A DNA stretch of 64,000 bases from Rugamonas rivuli (GTDB lineage Bacteria > Pseudomonadota > Gammaproteobacteria > Burkholderiales > Burkholderiaceae_D), in NCBI RefSeq assembly GCF_009380165.1, contig NZ_WHUF01000007.1, forward strand, positions 1 through 64,000, read 5' to 3'. The translations under genes were made by a program, and so were the position numbers. This document shows, piece after piece, positions 33,141 to 42,034 of this stretch (position 1 is the first letter of the stretch; every line of letters begins with the position of its first letter). Under the pieces are notes generated by a model. That model was not told the origin of the DNA. It made no database searches and saw only the letters and a program-made list of their open reading frames with translations.

Positions 33141-33911
33141 TTACATTTTCTTGATGCGCTTGACCATCTCGGCGCCGAAGGCGATATACGCCTGCGCACC
33201 CTTGGAGGATGGATCGAAGGTAACGCCCGGCAGGCCGTAGGACGGCGCTTCGGCCAGGCGTACGTTGCGGGGGATGATGGTTTTGAAAACCTTGTCGCCG
33301 AAGTGCTGCTCCAGCTGGGCCGACACTTGCTGCGACAGCGTCATGCGCGGATCGAACATCACGCGCAGCAGGCCGATGATCTTCAGGTCCGGGTTCAGGT
33401 TGGCGTGCACCTTCTTGATGGTGTTGACCAGGTCGGACAGACCTTCCAGCGCGTAGTACTCGCACTGCATAGGGATGATGACGCCGTGCGCGGCGCACAG
33501 GCCGTTCAGCGTCAACATCGACAGCGCCGGCGGGCAGTCGATCAGGATGAAGTCGTACTCCTTGTCGACCAGGGCGAGCGCATCCTTCAGGCGGCGCTCG
33601 CGGTTGTCCAGCGCGACCATCTCGACCTCGGCGCCGGCCAGCTCGCGGTTGGAGGGCAGCACGTCGAACTGGCCGGGCTCCGAACGCTGGCGCGCGGTGG
33701 CCACGTCGGATTCGCCCAGCATCACCTCATAGGTCGACGCAGGCAGTCCTGCCTTGTTGATGCCCGCGCCCATCGTGGCGTTGCCCTGCGGGTCCAGGTC
33801 GACCAGCAATACCCGCTGGTCCAGCTTTGCCAATCCGGCGGCCAGGTTTACCGTCGTGGTGGTTTTCCCTACGCCACCCTTTTGATTCGCTACGCAAAAA
33901 ATTTTCGCCAT
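33141..33911 (-). CDS. parA: Chromosome-partitioning ATPase ParA (Soj)
   Basis: 256 residues. Deviant Walker A FCVANQKGGVGKTTTTVNLA with the signature Lys, Walker A' LLVDLDPQGNATMGAG and Walker B FILIDCPPALSMLTLNGLCA. It lacks an N-terminal HTH, so it is the chromosomal (Soj) type. With ParB and parS it segregates the origin region. Upstream is an AT-rich gap with inverted repeats that may control the operon. Confidence 0.96.
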   Translation of the reverse strand: MAKIFCVANQKGGVGKTTTTVNLAAGLAKLDQRVLLVDLDPQGNATMGAGINKAGLPASTYEVMLGESDVATARQRSEPGQFDVLPSNRELAGAEVEMVALDNRERRLKDALALVDKEYDFILIDCPPALSMLTLNGLCAAHGVIIPMQCEYYALEGLSDLVNTIKKVHANLNPDLKIIGLLRVMFDPRMTLSQQVSAQLEQHFGDKVFKTIIPRNVRLAEAPSYGLPGVTFDPSSKGAQAYIAFGAEMVKRIKKM

Positions 33912-34031
33912 GTATTTCTTTGTGTTGTGCTTCTTAATTATTTATACTATTAAAACGATATAAACGATTTATACTGTTTATACAGAATAAACTGTATAAA
34001 CCTTATAAACGATTAATATCGTATAAATCAT
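33912..34031. promoter_or_regulatory. AT-rich operator-like region upstream of parA
   Basis: A 120-bp gap between parA and rsmG that is about 80 percent A/T in its core, in sharp contrast to its surroundings. It holds a perfect 10-bp inverted repeat GTTTATACAG (33976-33985) / CTGTATAAAC (33992-34001) with a six-base spacer, plus repeated ATAAACGAT-like units around it. It may be an operator or a melting/structural element for parAB; nothing identifies the protein that reads it. Confidence 0.5.
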
Positions 34032-34682
34032 TTACTTAGTTTCGGCTTGGATGAATACCAGGTGGCGCTCCGCGTCCAGCCCCGGCACTTCTAAAGGTTC
34101 CAGTTTCTGCACTTTCCATGGCTCTGGCAGCCGCTCTCGCTCCTCTGCCGGCGCCGTTCCTTTCAGGGCTATGAATCGCCCGCCCTCTTGCAGCAGGTGC
34201 CCCGACCAGTTGACGAAGTCGGACAGGTCCGCGAAAGCCCGCGAGGTGATGACGTCGAACTTGGTCTTCACTTCCAGCTGCTCCACGCGCTTGGTGTACA
34301 CCGTCACGTTGACCAGTTCCAGCTCCGCCTTCACCTGGTTGAGGAAGGCGGTCTTCTTATGCACCGTGTCGATCATCGACACTTTCATGTCCGGGCGGCT
34401 GATCGCCAGCACCATGCCCGGCAGTCCGCCCCCTGCTCCCACGTCCAGCACATTCTGCGCGCCGGCGAAGGCAGGCACCGCCGCCAGCGAATCGAGCACA
34501 TGCAAGGTGACCATCTGCATCGGATCGCGCACCGAGGTCAGGTTGTACACCGAGTTCCACTTGTTCAGCAGCGCCAGGTAGTCCAGCAATTTCTCTACCT
34601 GGTTGTCGTTCAGGTCCAGCTTCAGACTGTTGATGCCTTGTTTTAAAACATCCGCAATTGCTACACGGTCAAACACCTTCAT
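34032..34682 (-). CDS. rsmG: 16S rRNA (guanine(527)-N7)-methyltransferase RsmG
   Basis: 216 residues. The SAM-binding motif is NVLDVGAGGGLPGMVLAISR, with LLDYLALLNKWNSVYNLTSV before it and VITSRAFADLSDFVNWSGHL after it, all typical of GidB/RsmG. The start overlaps the mnmG stop by four bases, the usual gidA-gidB arrangement. It methylates G527 of 16S rRNA. Confidence 0.95.
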   Translation of the reverse strand: MKVFDRVAIADVLKQGINSLKLDLNDNQVEKLLDYLALLNKWNSVYNLTSVRDPMQMVTLHVLDSLAAVPAFAGAQNVLDVGAGGGLPGMVLAISRPDMKVSMIDTVHKKTAFLNQVKAELELVNVTVYTKRVEQLEVKTKFDVITSRAFADLSDFVNWSGHLLQEGGRFIALKGTAPAEERERLPEPWKVQKLEPLEVPGLDAERHLVFIQAETK

Positions 34683-36610
34683 TGAACAGCCTCATCTTTT
34701 TGATTCAAAAAACCGCCGAAACCGGCCTTCTTCAGGTGCACCAGCAGCAGCGAGATCGCCGCCGGGGTCACGCCGGAAATGCGCGATGCCTGGCCCAGCG
34801 TTTCCGGACGCTGCGCGTGCAGCTTCTGGCGCACTTCCACCGACAGCGCGGTGATGTCCAGATAGCTGAAACCTTCCGGCAATTTCAGGTTTTCGTAGTG
34901 CTCGTGGCGCTCGACTTCCTTGGTCTGGCGGTCGATATAGCCCGAATATTTGAGCTGGATTTCCACCTGTTCGCGCACCGCTTCATCGGCTACGCCGGGG
35001 CCGGCGAGGTCGCGGCCATCGATGCCGGACAGGCTCATCAGCTTGTCGTACTCGACGCCGGGACGGGCCAGCAGGTTGGCCAGCGAGTACTCGCGCTCGA
35101 TCGCCTGGCCGATAACGCGCTCGGATTCGGCCGCTTCCAGGATGCGTGGATTGACCCACGTGGAGCGCAGACGCTCCAGTTCGCGCGCCACGGATTCGCG
35201 TTTGGTTTCGAAGGCTTCCCACTGCGCATCGCCGACCACGCCCAGCTTGCGGCCGATTTCGGTCAGGCGCATGTCGGCATTGTCTTCGCGCAGGCTCAGG
35301 CGATACTCGGCGCGGCTGGTGAACATGCGGTACGGTTCCATCACGCCTTGCGTGACCAGGTCGTCGACCATCACACCCAGATAGGCTTCGGAACGGGCCG
35401 GCGTCCAGGACTCGCGGCCCTGGGTTTGCAGCGCGGCGTTGATACCGGCCAGCATGCCCTGCGCCGCCGCCTCTTCGTAACCGGTGGTGCCGTTGATCTG
35501 GCCGGCGAAGTACAGGCCGTTAATGGCCTTGGTTTCCAGCGATGCCTTGAGGCCGCGCGGGTCGAAATAATCGTATTCGATGGCGTAGCCGGGACGCAGG
35601 ATGTGGGCGTTTTCCATGCCCTTCATCGAGCGCACCAGGTTGATCTGCACGTCGAACGGCAGGCTGGTGGAGATACCGTTTGGATAGAATTCGTTGGTCG
35701 TCAGGCCTTCCGGTTCCAGGAAAATCTGGTGCGATTCCTTGGCCGAGAAGCGGTGGATCTTGTCTTCGATCGACGGGCAATAGCGCGGGCCGACACCTTC
35801 GATGACGCCGGTGTACATCGGGCTGCGGTCCAAGCCGGCGCGGATGATGTCGTGGGTCTGGCTGTTGGTGTGCGTGACCCAGCACGGCATTTGCTCAGGA
35901 TGCATGGACGCATTGCCCATCACCGAGAACACCGGCACCGGATCGAGGTCGCCAGGCTGCTCGGTCATCAGCGAGAAATCGATGCTGCGGCCGTCGATGC
36001 GCGGCGGCGTGCCGGTCTTCAGACGGCCTTGCGGCAGCTTCAATTCCTTCAGGCGGGCCGACAGCGAGATGGCCGGCGGATCGCCGGCGCGGCCGGCCGA
36101 GTAGTTCTGAAGGCCGACGTGGATCTTACCGTCGAGGAAAGTGCCGGCGGTCAGCACCACGGCCGGCGCCAGGAACTTCAGGCCGATCTGGGTGACGGCG
36201 CCGACCACGCGGTCGCCCTCCACCATCAGGTCGTCGACGGCTTGCTGGAACAGCCACAGGTTCGGCTGGTTCTCCAGGCGCGAGCGGATGGCTTGCTTGT
36301 ACAGGATGCGGTCGGCCTGGGCGCGGGTAGCGCGCACGGCAGGGCCTTTGGACGAATTCAGGATACGGAACTGGATGCCCGACTCATCGGTGGCGATGGC
36401 CATGGCACCGCCCATGGCGTCGACTTCCTTGACCAGATGGCCTTTGCCGATACCGCCGATGGATGGGTTGCACGACATCTGGCCCAGCGTCTCAATGTTA
36501 TGCGTGAGCAGCAAAGTCTTCTGTCCCATGCGCGCGGAAGCGAGGGCCGCCTCGGTACCGGCGTGACCACCGCCGACAACGATGACGTCGAAATTTGTAG
36601 GAAATAGCAT
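34679..36610 (-). CDS. mnmG: tRNA uridine-5-carboxymethylaminomethyl modification enzyme MnmG
   Basis: 643 residues. FAD site DVIVVGGGHAGTEAALASAR at the N-terminus, MSCNPSIGGIGKGHLVKEVD soon after, and conserved GYEEAAAQGMLAGINAALQT in the middle; the C-terminal helical part binds MnmE. With MnmE it makes cmnm5U/mnm5U at the wobble position of tRNAs. It precedes rsmG. The gene is commonly beside the replication origin. Upstream lie a parS-terminator-parS block. Confidence 0.96.
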   Translation of the reverse strand: MLFPTNFDVIVVGGGHAGTEAALASARMGQKTLLLTHNIETLGQMSCNPSIGGIGKGHLVKEVDAMGGAMAIATDESGIQFRILNSSKGPAVRATRAQADRILYKQAIRSRLENQPNLWLFQQAVDDLMVEGDRVVGAVTQIGLKFLAPAVVLTAGTFLDGKIHVGLQNYSAGRAGDPPAISLSARLKELKLPQGRLKTGTPPRIDGRSIDFSLMTEQPGDLDPVPVFSVMGNASMHPEQMPCWVTHTNSQTHDIIRAGLDRSPMYTGVIEGVGPRYCPSIEDKIHRFSAKESHQIFLEPEGLTTNEFYPNGISTSLPFDVQINLVRSMKGMENAHILRPGYAIEYDYFDPRGLKASLETKAINGLYFAGQINGTTGYEEAAAQGMLAGINAALQTQGRESWTPARSEAYLGVMVDDLVTQGVMEPYRMFTSRAEYRLSLREDNADMRLTEIGRKLGVVGDAQWEAFETKRESVARELERLRSTWVNPRILEAAESERVIGQAIEREYSLANLLARPGVEYDKLMSLSGIDGRDLAGPGVADEAVREQVEIQLKYSGYIDRQTKEVERHEHYENLKLPEGFSYLDITALSVEVRQKLHAQRPETLGQASRISGVTPAAISLLLVHLKKAGFGGFLNQKDEAVQ

Positions 36611-36700
36611 GTTGGAATTGGTTAAAGCGAAGGGATCAAGGTCAGATTATAGAGTCTTTTTGCTGCTGCGACTTTTTTAAGCAAAAAAATATCCCCAAAT

Positions 36701-36716
36701 TGTTCCACGTGAAACA
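36701..36716. promoter_or_regulatory. parS: parS site 1
   Basis: TGTTCCACGTGAAACA matches the bacterial parS consensus TGTTNCACGTGAAACA at every position. It lies 91 bp upstream of the mnmG start and 10 kb from the parB end, where ParB would nucleate. Confidence 0.95.
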
Positions 36717-36723
36717 TTGAAAA

Positions 36724-36757
36724 AGGGCGCTTATCCGTCCCAATAAGCGCCCTCTTT
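36724..36757 (-). terminator. Intrinsic terminator between two parS sites
   Basis: Stem GGGCGCTTAT (36725-36734) and ATAAGCGCCC (36743-36752) around an eight-base loop, flanked by AAAA on the left and CTCTTTTT on the right, so it can act on both strands. It ends the TSUP gene transcript (minus) and shields the mnmG promoter. Confidence 0.85.
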
Positions 36758-36758
36758 T

Positions 36759-36774
36759 TGTTCCACGTGAAACA
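36759..36774. promoter_or_regulatory. parS: parS site 2
   Basis: A second exact TGTTCCACGTGAAACA, in the same orientation as site 1 and 58 bp from it, three bases from the stop of the TSUP gene. The two sites bracket the terminator. Confidence 0.95.
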
Positions 36775-36777
36775 GTG

Positions 36778-37542
36778 TCACCAACGCAACCATGCATCGT
36801 AGCCAGTTTTTATGATCAGTATCGTCACCACGACCAGGAATAGTTTGCGGACGAATCCGCTGCCGTGCTTCATCGCCATGCGCGAACCGATCAGCGAACC
36901 GGCGATCTGGCACACGGCCATCGTCGCGCCAAGCTGCCAGATCAGGTGGCCGCTGTAGCCGAACCAGATCAGCGCGGCAAAGTTGCAGGCCACGTTGACG
37001 ACCTTGGCCACGGCCGAGGCGCCGAGGAAGTCGAAGCCGAAGATGCGTACGAACAGGAACACCAGGAAGCTGCCGGTGCCCGGGCCGAAGAAGCCGTCGT
37101 AGAATCCGATGCCGGCGCCGATCACCAGCGCCAGCGTCTGCTCTTTGGCGCCGGAGTGGATGGGCGCGTGCACGCTGCCGAAGTCTTTCTTGGCGAAGGT
37201 GTAGACGGCCACCGCCACCAGCACCAGCGGCAGCAGCAGGCGCATGAACTCGGCCGAAACCTTGGTGACGGTGTAGGCGCCGAGGAAGGCAAAGACCAGG
37301 GCGGCCAGCGCGGCCGGCGTCGCGACCGACCAGGCGATGGCGACCCGGCGCGCGTAGCTGACCGCCGCTACGCTGGTGCCGAAGATGCTGGCCAGCTTGT
37401 TGGTGCCGATCAGCGTGGCCGGCGCCATGTTGGGGAACACCGAGAACATCGCCGGCAACTGTATCAGTCCCCCGCCCCCTACTACCGCGTCCACCAGTCC
37501 CGCGCCAAACGCCGCCACTCCCAACACCAGATAATCGACCAT
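36778..37542 (-). CDS. TauE/SafE (TSUP) family permease
   Basis: 254 residues from the ATG at 37542 (MVDYLVLGVAAFGAGLVDAV), which begins the first membrane helix; the frame continues to 37635 without purpose. Seven to eight helices; the family repeat is seen twice: VDAVVGGGGLIQLPAMFSVF with ATLIGTNKLASIFGTSVAAV, and GIGFYDGFFGPGTGSFLVFL. TSUP permeases move sulfite, sulfoacetate or related anions; the substrate here is unknown. Confidence 0.88.
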   Translation of the reverse strand: MVDYLVLGVAAFGAGLVDAVVGGGGLIQLPAMFSVFPNMAPATLIGTNKLASIFGTSVAAVSYARRVAIAWSVATPAALAALVFAFLGAYTVTKVSAEFMRLLLPLVLVAVAVYTFAKKDFGSVHAPIHSGAKEQTLALVIGAGIGFYDGFFGPGTGSFLVFLFVRIFGFDFLGASAVAKVVNVACNFAALIWFGYSGHLIWQLGATMAVCQIAGSLIGSRMAMKHGSGFVRKLFLVVVTILIIKTGYDAWLRW

Positions 37543-37685
37543 CGCCCTGCCATCCTTCCACATGCAAAGGCTACATTGTACGGAAGAAATTAGATGCGGC
37601 TGATGCGCATCCTGCATAGCCAGGCGCATGCGCAAGGCAGCCGCATGAGGTAAGCTTCACGTGAAATCCACCACCTGGAATCGCC

Positions 37686-38852
37686 ATGCAAGACTTCCCT
37701 GCGTTTGCTTTCAGCACCGTCGCCCACATCGTTTCCGAGTTGGGCGCGGCCGGCCGGCTCGGTGAACATATCGCCCAGCGCTTCCCGGCGGCCACGCGCG
37801 CCCTGCTCGTCACCGATCCCGGCTTCCTGAAAACCGGCCTGGTCGATGCTCCGGCCGCCAGCCTGCGCGCCGCCGGACTTGCGGTCGAGGTCTACTCGCA
37901 GGTGGTGGCGGACCCGCCGGAACAGGTGGTACTGGATGCAGTGGATGCCGCCCGCGCGCATCGGACCGACATCGTCATCGGCCTGGGCGGCGGCAGCTCG
38001 ATGGACGTCGCCAAGCTGATCGCCGTGCTGGCCGGCAGCGACCAGCCGCTGTCTGCGATCTACGGCATCGGCAATGTGAAGGGTGGACGGCTGCCGCTGG
38101 TGCAGATTCCGACCACCGCCGGCACCGGTTCAGAAGTGACCAACGTGGCCATCGTCACCACCGGCGCTACCACAAAAATGGGCGTGGTCGCGCCGCAACT
38201 CTATGCCGATCTGGCATTGCTGGACGCCGAACTAACCATCGGCCTGCCGCCCATGGTGACGGCCGCCACCGGCATCGACGCGATGGTGCACGCCATCGAG
38301 GCCTACACCAGCCGACACAAAAAGAATCCGCTGTCCGATATCTTTGCGCGCAAGGCGTTGAGTCTGCTGTCCGCCAACGTGATACGCGCCTGCGAAAACG
38401 GCCGCGGCCTGGCGGCGCGGCAAGCCATGCTGCTCGGCGCGATGCTGGCGGGGCAGGCGTTTTCCAATGCGCCGGTGGCGGCCGTGCATGCGCTGGCGTA
38501 TCCGATAGGCGGCATCTTCCACGTGCCGCATGGGCTGTCGAACTCGCTGGTCTTGCCCCATGTGCTGCGCTTCAATGCGCCGGAGGCGGCGCCGCTGTAT
38601 GCCGAGTTGGCGGAGATCGTCGTGCCGCTGGCCAGCGGCAGCGCCGAGGCGAGGGCGGAGGCGTTGGTTGTTGCGATGCAACAAATAGCCATCATCACGG
38701 GGATAGAGCGGACCTTGCAGCAGGTGGGAATCAGGGAAACGGATCTGGACCGGCTGGCGGATGACGCCATGCTCCAGACCCGTTTGTTGGGGAATAATCC
38801 CCGCACCGTCACGCGCGACGATGCGAGGGCGATCTACGCGGCAGCGTTGTAG
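37686..38852 (+). CDS. Iron-containing alcohol dehydrogenase
   Basis: 388 residues. Group III ADH features: VIGLGGGSSMDVAKLIAVLA (NAD loop), PTTAGTGSEVTNVAIVTT, metal ligands in ATGIDAMVHAIEAYTS and AVHALAYPIGGIFHVPHGLS. Length is normal. Substrates in this family range from butanol to 4-hydroxybutyrate; a 4-hydroxybutyrate role would fit the succinate-semialdehyde dehydrogenase at 8.6 kb but they are far apart. It is the only plus-strand gene between 24.6 and 48.9 kb. Confidence 0.85.
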   Translation: MQDFPAFAFSTVAHIVSELGAAGRLGEHIAQRFPAATRALLVTDPGFLKTGLVDAPAASLRAAGLAVEVYSQVVADPPEQVVLDAVDAARAHRTDIVIGLGGGSSMDVAKLIAVLAGSDQPLSAIYGIGNVKGGRLPLVQIPTTAGTGSEVTNVAIVTTGATTKMGVVAPQLYADLALLDAELTIGLPPMVTAATGIDAMVHAIEAYTSRHKKNPLSDIFARKALSLLSANVIRACENGRGLAARQAMLLGAMLAGQAFSNAPVAAVHALAYPIGGIFHVPHGLSNSLVLPHVLRFNAPEAAPLYAELAEIVVPLASGSAEARAEALVVAMQQIAIITGIERTLQQVGIRETDLDRLADDAMLQTRLLGNNPRTVTRDDARAIYAAAL

Positions 38853-38855
38853 ACC

Positions 38856-40916
38856 TTAGTTCGGCACGTCGACCGTGGTGCCGCTGACCGAGATGGCGTT
38901 GGCGCCAGGCGTGGCCGAGATCGGCGGCACGTTGGCGACGGTGATCAGCGAGGTGTTGTCGACACGCGGCACCGTCCGCACCACCTGCGACGTCGGCAGC
39001 GCCGCCGACGAGTTGCGCAGATTGGCCAGCATCGCATCGAGCGCGCGGAACAGGTAGACGTGCAGCGGCACGATGTTCGCCGGCAGGGCGTTGGTGAAGG
39101 AATCGAAGTGATTGGCGTTGGTCACTTCGATGTAGCGCAACTTGCTGGCCGCCCCTTCCACCGACGCGTTCAAGCCCACATACGAGCGCGAGGCAAAGTT
39201 CACCGGGATCAGCGTATCGCTGCGCCCTTGCACGATGATGGCCGGCTTGCCGCGCAGATTGCCGGTGGCCGCCACTTCCGCCATGCCCACTTTCACGCGC
39301 GCGCTCTGCGCCGCCAGCGTCGCGCTCAAGGCACCGCCGGTGACCGGATCGACGCCGGTCGCCAGCGAACGCAGGCACAGGAAGCCGTCCAGCGACTGGT
39401 CCGCCAGGCTGCTGCTCGGCGACACGCCAAAGTTATACGCCTTGGCGCCGCCCACCGAATTCTCGTACACCACGCTGCCGACGATGCCGCTCTGCGTGGC
39501 GAAGCTGCTGGCTTTTTGCGCGGCAGTGAAGGCCAGTGGCGCACCTGTCGCATCGGTCGGGGCGAACGAGAATCCGCACACATTGTCCGTCACGGAGAAC
39601 TTGCCGTAGGCGTTGGCGTACGTTACCGCCACCAGGATGTTGGTGCCGGCGTGGGCCGCCTGCAGGATGTCGGAATCGACCAGCCAGCCGTAGGCCTTCA
39701 GACGGGCCTTGGCGTCGGCCTGCTGCGACGGCAAGTCGGTGCCGGTCAACAAGCCCTTGGCGGCCAGCGCGGTGCAACGTCCCGGCGCGGCGGCGGTCGA
39801 GGCGATGCAGGGCTGGTACAGCGCCGCATAGGTCGAGTAATCGAACAGCGCCTTGCCCTGCCCCGTCGCGTTGACGCCGCCCTGGCGCACCGTGTAGCCG
39901 GTGGCGGCCTTGGGCTGCACCTGCGGCTCGGTGGCCGCCACGCCGCCGATCAGGCCCTTGGCGTCCTGCTCCGCCGCCAGCAGGGCCGAGCCGGCACCGT
40001 TGGAGATGCTGGAGGCGATCGTCACCGTGTTCTTCGGCGTCAGGCGCACGATGTGGCTTTTGTTGTCCTTGGCCAGCACGCCGTACTTTTCGTTGAGCAC
40101 GTAGAAGGCGAATTCCAGCGACTGCAAGGTGTACTTGCCCCAGTCTTTTTCCGGGTTCTGCTGCGAGTGGGCGTGCTTGAAGGCGACGCGGCCGGGTGAT
40201 GCGGCGGCGAAGGCGGCGCGGTCGGCATCGCTCAGCGCCGGCGCGAAGATGGCGTTTTTCGCGGCCGCGGTACGGGTGGCACGCACGCCGTTCTGCAGGT
40301 TCACGCTGTCGTCGTCGAAGGTGTAGAGGCCGGTGCCGCTGCCCTTGTCGGCGTAGGCCACGGCGCAGTTGTTCTTCAAGCCCCATTCGCCGGCGCTGCC
40401 GATGGCGCCATAGATGCCGCGCGAGCCGCTCGACGTGCCGGTGACGATGCAGGGATTGTTGATGTCGAAACCGGTCGGGATCTGCACCATCAAGGTGACG
40501 TTCTGGTTGCCGCTGCCATCGTCCGAGTAGGCGATGTACTCGGTGCCTCCTATCATGCCCTGCCCTGACCCGGCCACGCCCTTGGCGTCCACATTCGGGC
40601 CGTACAGCGTGCCGTAGCCGCTGTTGGTGGCGATGTCGAGCACGGCGCGGTAGTTGGCGTAGATCGCGTTGCGGCGCAGCTCGGCGGCGGTAGGATTGGT
40701 GGGATCGGTGTAAGCTGGCGCGGCGACGGCGGCCAGGCCGGTAGCGCCCAGGCCGGCGGTCAGCAGGTCATCGGTGACGCCGTCGTAGCTCTTGCTGCTG
40801 ATGGTGCCCAGATACGTCGGCAACACGTTCAAATCTTCCGTCGCGTCGTGCTCGTTGGCACCGCAGGCGGTCAGCGCAATGCCGGCCAGCGCCAGCGAGA
40901 TTTTCTTGATATGCAT
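38856..40916 (-). CDS. D-(-)-3-hydroxybutyrate oligomer hydrolase, lipoprotein
   Basis: 686 residues from the ATG at 40916; an ATG 9 bp upstream (40925) sits too close to its GAGG. The N-terminus ISLALAGIALTACGANEHDA has a lipobox Cys (about residue 18), so it is anchored in the envelope. The lipase-like box CIVTGTSSGSRGIYGAIGSA places the catalytic Ser near 162. The length and the opening LPTYLGTISSKSYDGVTDDL are those of 3HB-oligomer hydrolases, which split the dimers and oligomers released by PHB depolymerase (7.6 kb). Confidence 0.85.
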   Translation of the reverse strand: MHIKKISLALAGIALTACGANEHDATEDLNVLPTYLGTISSKSYDGVTDDLLTAGLGATGLAAVAAPAYTDPTNPTAAELRRNAIYANYRAVLDIATNSGYGTLYGPNVDAKGVAGSGQGMIGGTEYIAYSDDGSGNQNVTLMVQIPTGFDINNPCIVTGTSSGSRGIYGAIGSAGEWGLKNNCAVAYADKGSGTGLYTFDDDSVNLQNGVRATRTAAAKNAIFAPALSDADRAAFAAASPGRVAFKHAHSQQNPEKDWGKYTLQSLEFAFYVLNEKYGVLAKDNKSHIVRLTPKNTVTIASSISNGAGSALLAAEQDAKGLIGGVAATEPQVQPKAATGYTVRQGGVNATGQGKALFDYSTYAALYQPCIASTAAAPGRCTALAAKGLLTGTDLPSQQADAKARLKAYGWLVDSDILQAAHAGTNILVAVTYANAYGKFSVTDNVCGFSFAPTDATGAPLAFTAAQKASSFATQSGIVGSVVYENSVGGAKAYNFGVSPSSSLADQSLDGFLCLRSLATGVDPVTGGALSATLAAQSARVKVGMAEVAATGNLRGKPAIIVQGRSDTLIPVNFASRSYVGLNASVEGAASKLRYIEVTNANHFDSFTNALPANIVPLHVYLFRALDAMLANLRNSSAALPTSQVVRTVPRVDNTSLITVANVPPISATPGANAISVSGTTVDVPN

Positions 40917-40999
40917 GTATGTCATCCTCTATGTCGATAAAAGTTACGGACGGACTACTCCCACTCCGGCCGGCGGCCAGACGAAATGTACTACCGGTG

Positions 41000-41030
41000 A
41001 AATAAAAACGCCGGACAGAACGTCCGGCGT
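41000..41030 (-). terminator. Intrinsic terminator of the liv operon
   Basis: Perfect 9-bp stem ACGCCGGAC (41008-41016) / GTCCGGCGT (41022-41030), loop AGAAC, followed on minus by TTTTATTT. It lies 11 bp after the livM stop. Confidence 0.9.
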
Positions 41031-41040
41031 ATGCGCTACA

Positions 41041-42024
41041 TCAAGCTGTCTTTTTGCCGCTGCTGAACGCGAACTTGGCGATGATCTCGCCGACGATGCC
41101 CCGCCGGAACAACAGCACGCAAACGATGAAGATAAAGCCGATCACCATGTTGACCGCCTCGCCGATGGTGTTGAACCATTCGATGCCGGTGTGGGCGACC
41201 ATGAAGATGCCGAAATCGCCCAGCTTGTTCTCCAGCGCGATGACGAGGATGGCGCCCAGCATCGGGCCGGCAAACGTGCCCATGCCGCCGACCAGGGTCA
41301 TCAGGATCACCAGGCCCGACATGCTCCAGTGCACATCGGTCAGCGTCTCGAAGCCCTGCACCAGCATATTGGACGCGCCCGCCAGGCCGGCCAGCGCGGC
41401 CGACAGCACGAAGGCCAGCAGCTTGTACTTGTCCACATCGTAGCCCAGCGAAATCGCGCGCGGCTCGTTTTCCTTGATCGCCTTCAGCACTTGGCCGAAC
41501 GGCGAATGCACGGTGCGGACGATCAGCATGAAGGCCAGCACGGCCACGCCCAGCACGAAGAAGTACAACGCCGTATCGTTGGACAGGTCGACCAGGCCCA
41601 GCAATTTTCCACGTGGAACGCCTTGCAGGCCGTCCTCGCCGCCGGTGAATTCGCCTGCGCGAAGCGCGCCGAAGTACACCATCTGCGCCAGCGCCAGCGT
41701 GATCATCGAGAAGTAGATGCCCTGGCGGCGGATCGCCAGCGCCCCCATCACCAGGCCGATCAGCGCGCCGGCCGCGACGCCGGCCAACATGCCCAGCTCG
41801 ACCGGCCAGCCCCACACCTTCATCGCGTTGCCGGCCACGTAGCCGGCGGCGCCGAAGAAGGCCGCGTGGCCGAACGACAGCAAACCGGTGAAGCCGATCA
41901 GCAGGTTGAAGGCGCTGGCGAACAGCGCAAAGCACAGCAGCTTGGCCAGGAAGATCGGATAGCCGACAAACGGCGCCGCCAGCGCAACGGCGAAAGCGAC
42001 GATATAACCTATGTTTTTGTTCAT
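41041..42024 (-). CDS. livM: Branched-chain amino acid ABC transporter permease LivM
   Basis: 327 residues, about eight to ten hydrophobic segments. LLSFGHAAFFGAAGYVAGNA and GRLxxAIKENEPRA-like motif LKAIKENEPRAISLGYD (the EAA loop that contacts the ATPases) are typical. It is the last gene of the operon, ten bases after livH. A parS-like sequence lies inside it (41605-41620). Confidence 0.92.
   Translation of the reverse strand: MNKNIGYIVAFAVALAAPFVGYPIFLAKLLCFALFASAFNLLIGFTGLLSFGHAAFFGAAGYVAGNAMKVWGWPVELGMLAGVAAGALIGLVMGALAIRRQGIYFSMITLALAQMVYFGALRAGEFTGGEDGLQGVPRGKLLGLVDLSNDTALYFFVLGVAVLAFMLIVRTVHSPFGQVLKAIKENEPRAISLGYDVDKYKLLAFVLSAALAGLAGASNMLVQGFETLTDVHWSMSGLVILMTLVGGMGTFAGPMLGAILVIALENKLGDFGIFMVAHTGIEWFNTIGEAVNMVIGFIFIVCVLLFRRGIVGEIIAKFAFSSGKKTA
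41605..41620. promoter_or_regulatory. Possible additional parS site inside livM
   Basis: TTTTCCACGTGGAACG matches the palindromic parS form TGTTCCACGTGGAACA at 14 of 16 positions, including the whole TTCCACGTGGAA core. It is in coding sequence (VPRGK codons), so part of the match is constrained by protein. Moderate support only. Confidence 0.45.
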
Positions 42025-42034
42025 CTGCGGCCTC

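Noticed and set aside
34658..36607. A 649-codon open frame on plus
   Set aside because: Antisense to mnmG, which is complete and well recognised.
37653..37668. Possible parS site AGCTTCACGTGAAATC before the Fe-ADH gene
   Set aside because: 12 of 16 bases match; the core is intact but both ends are wrong, so not counted.
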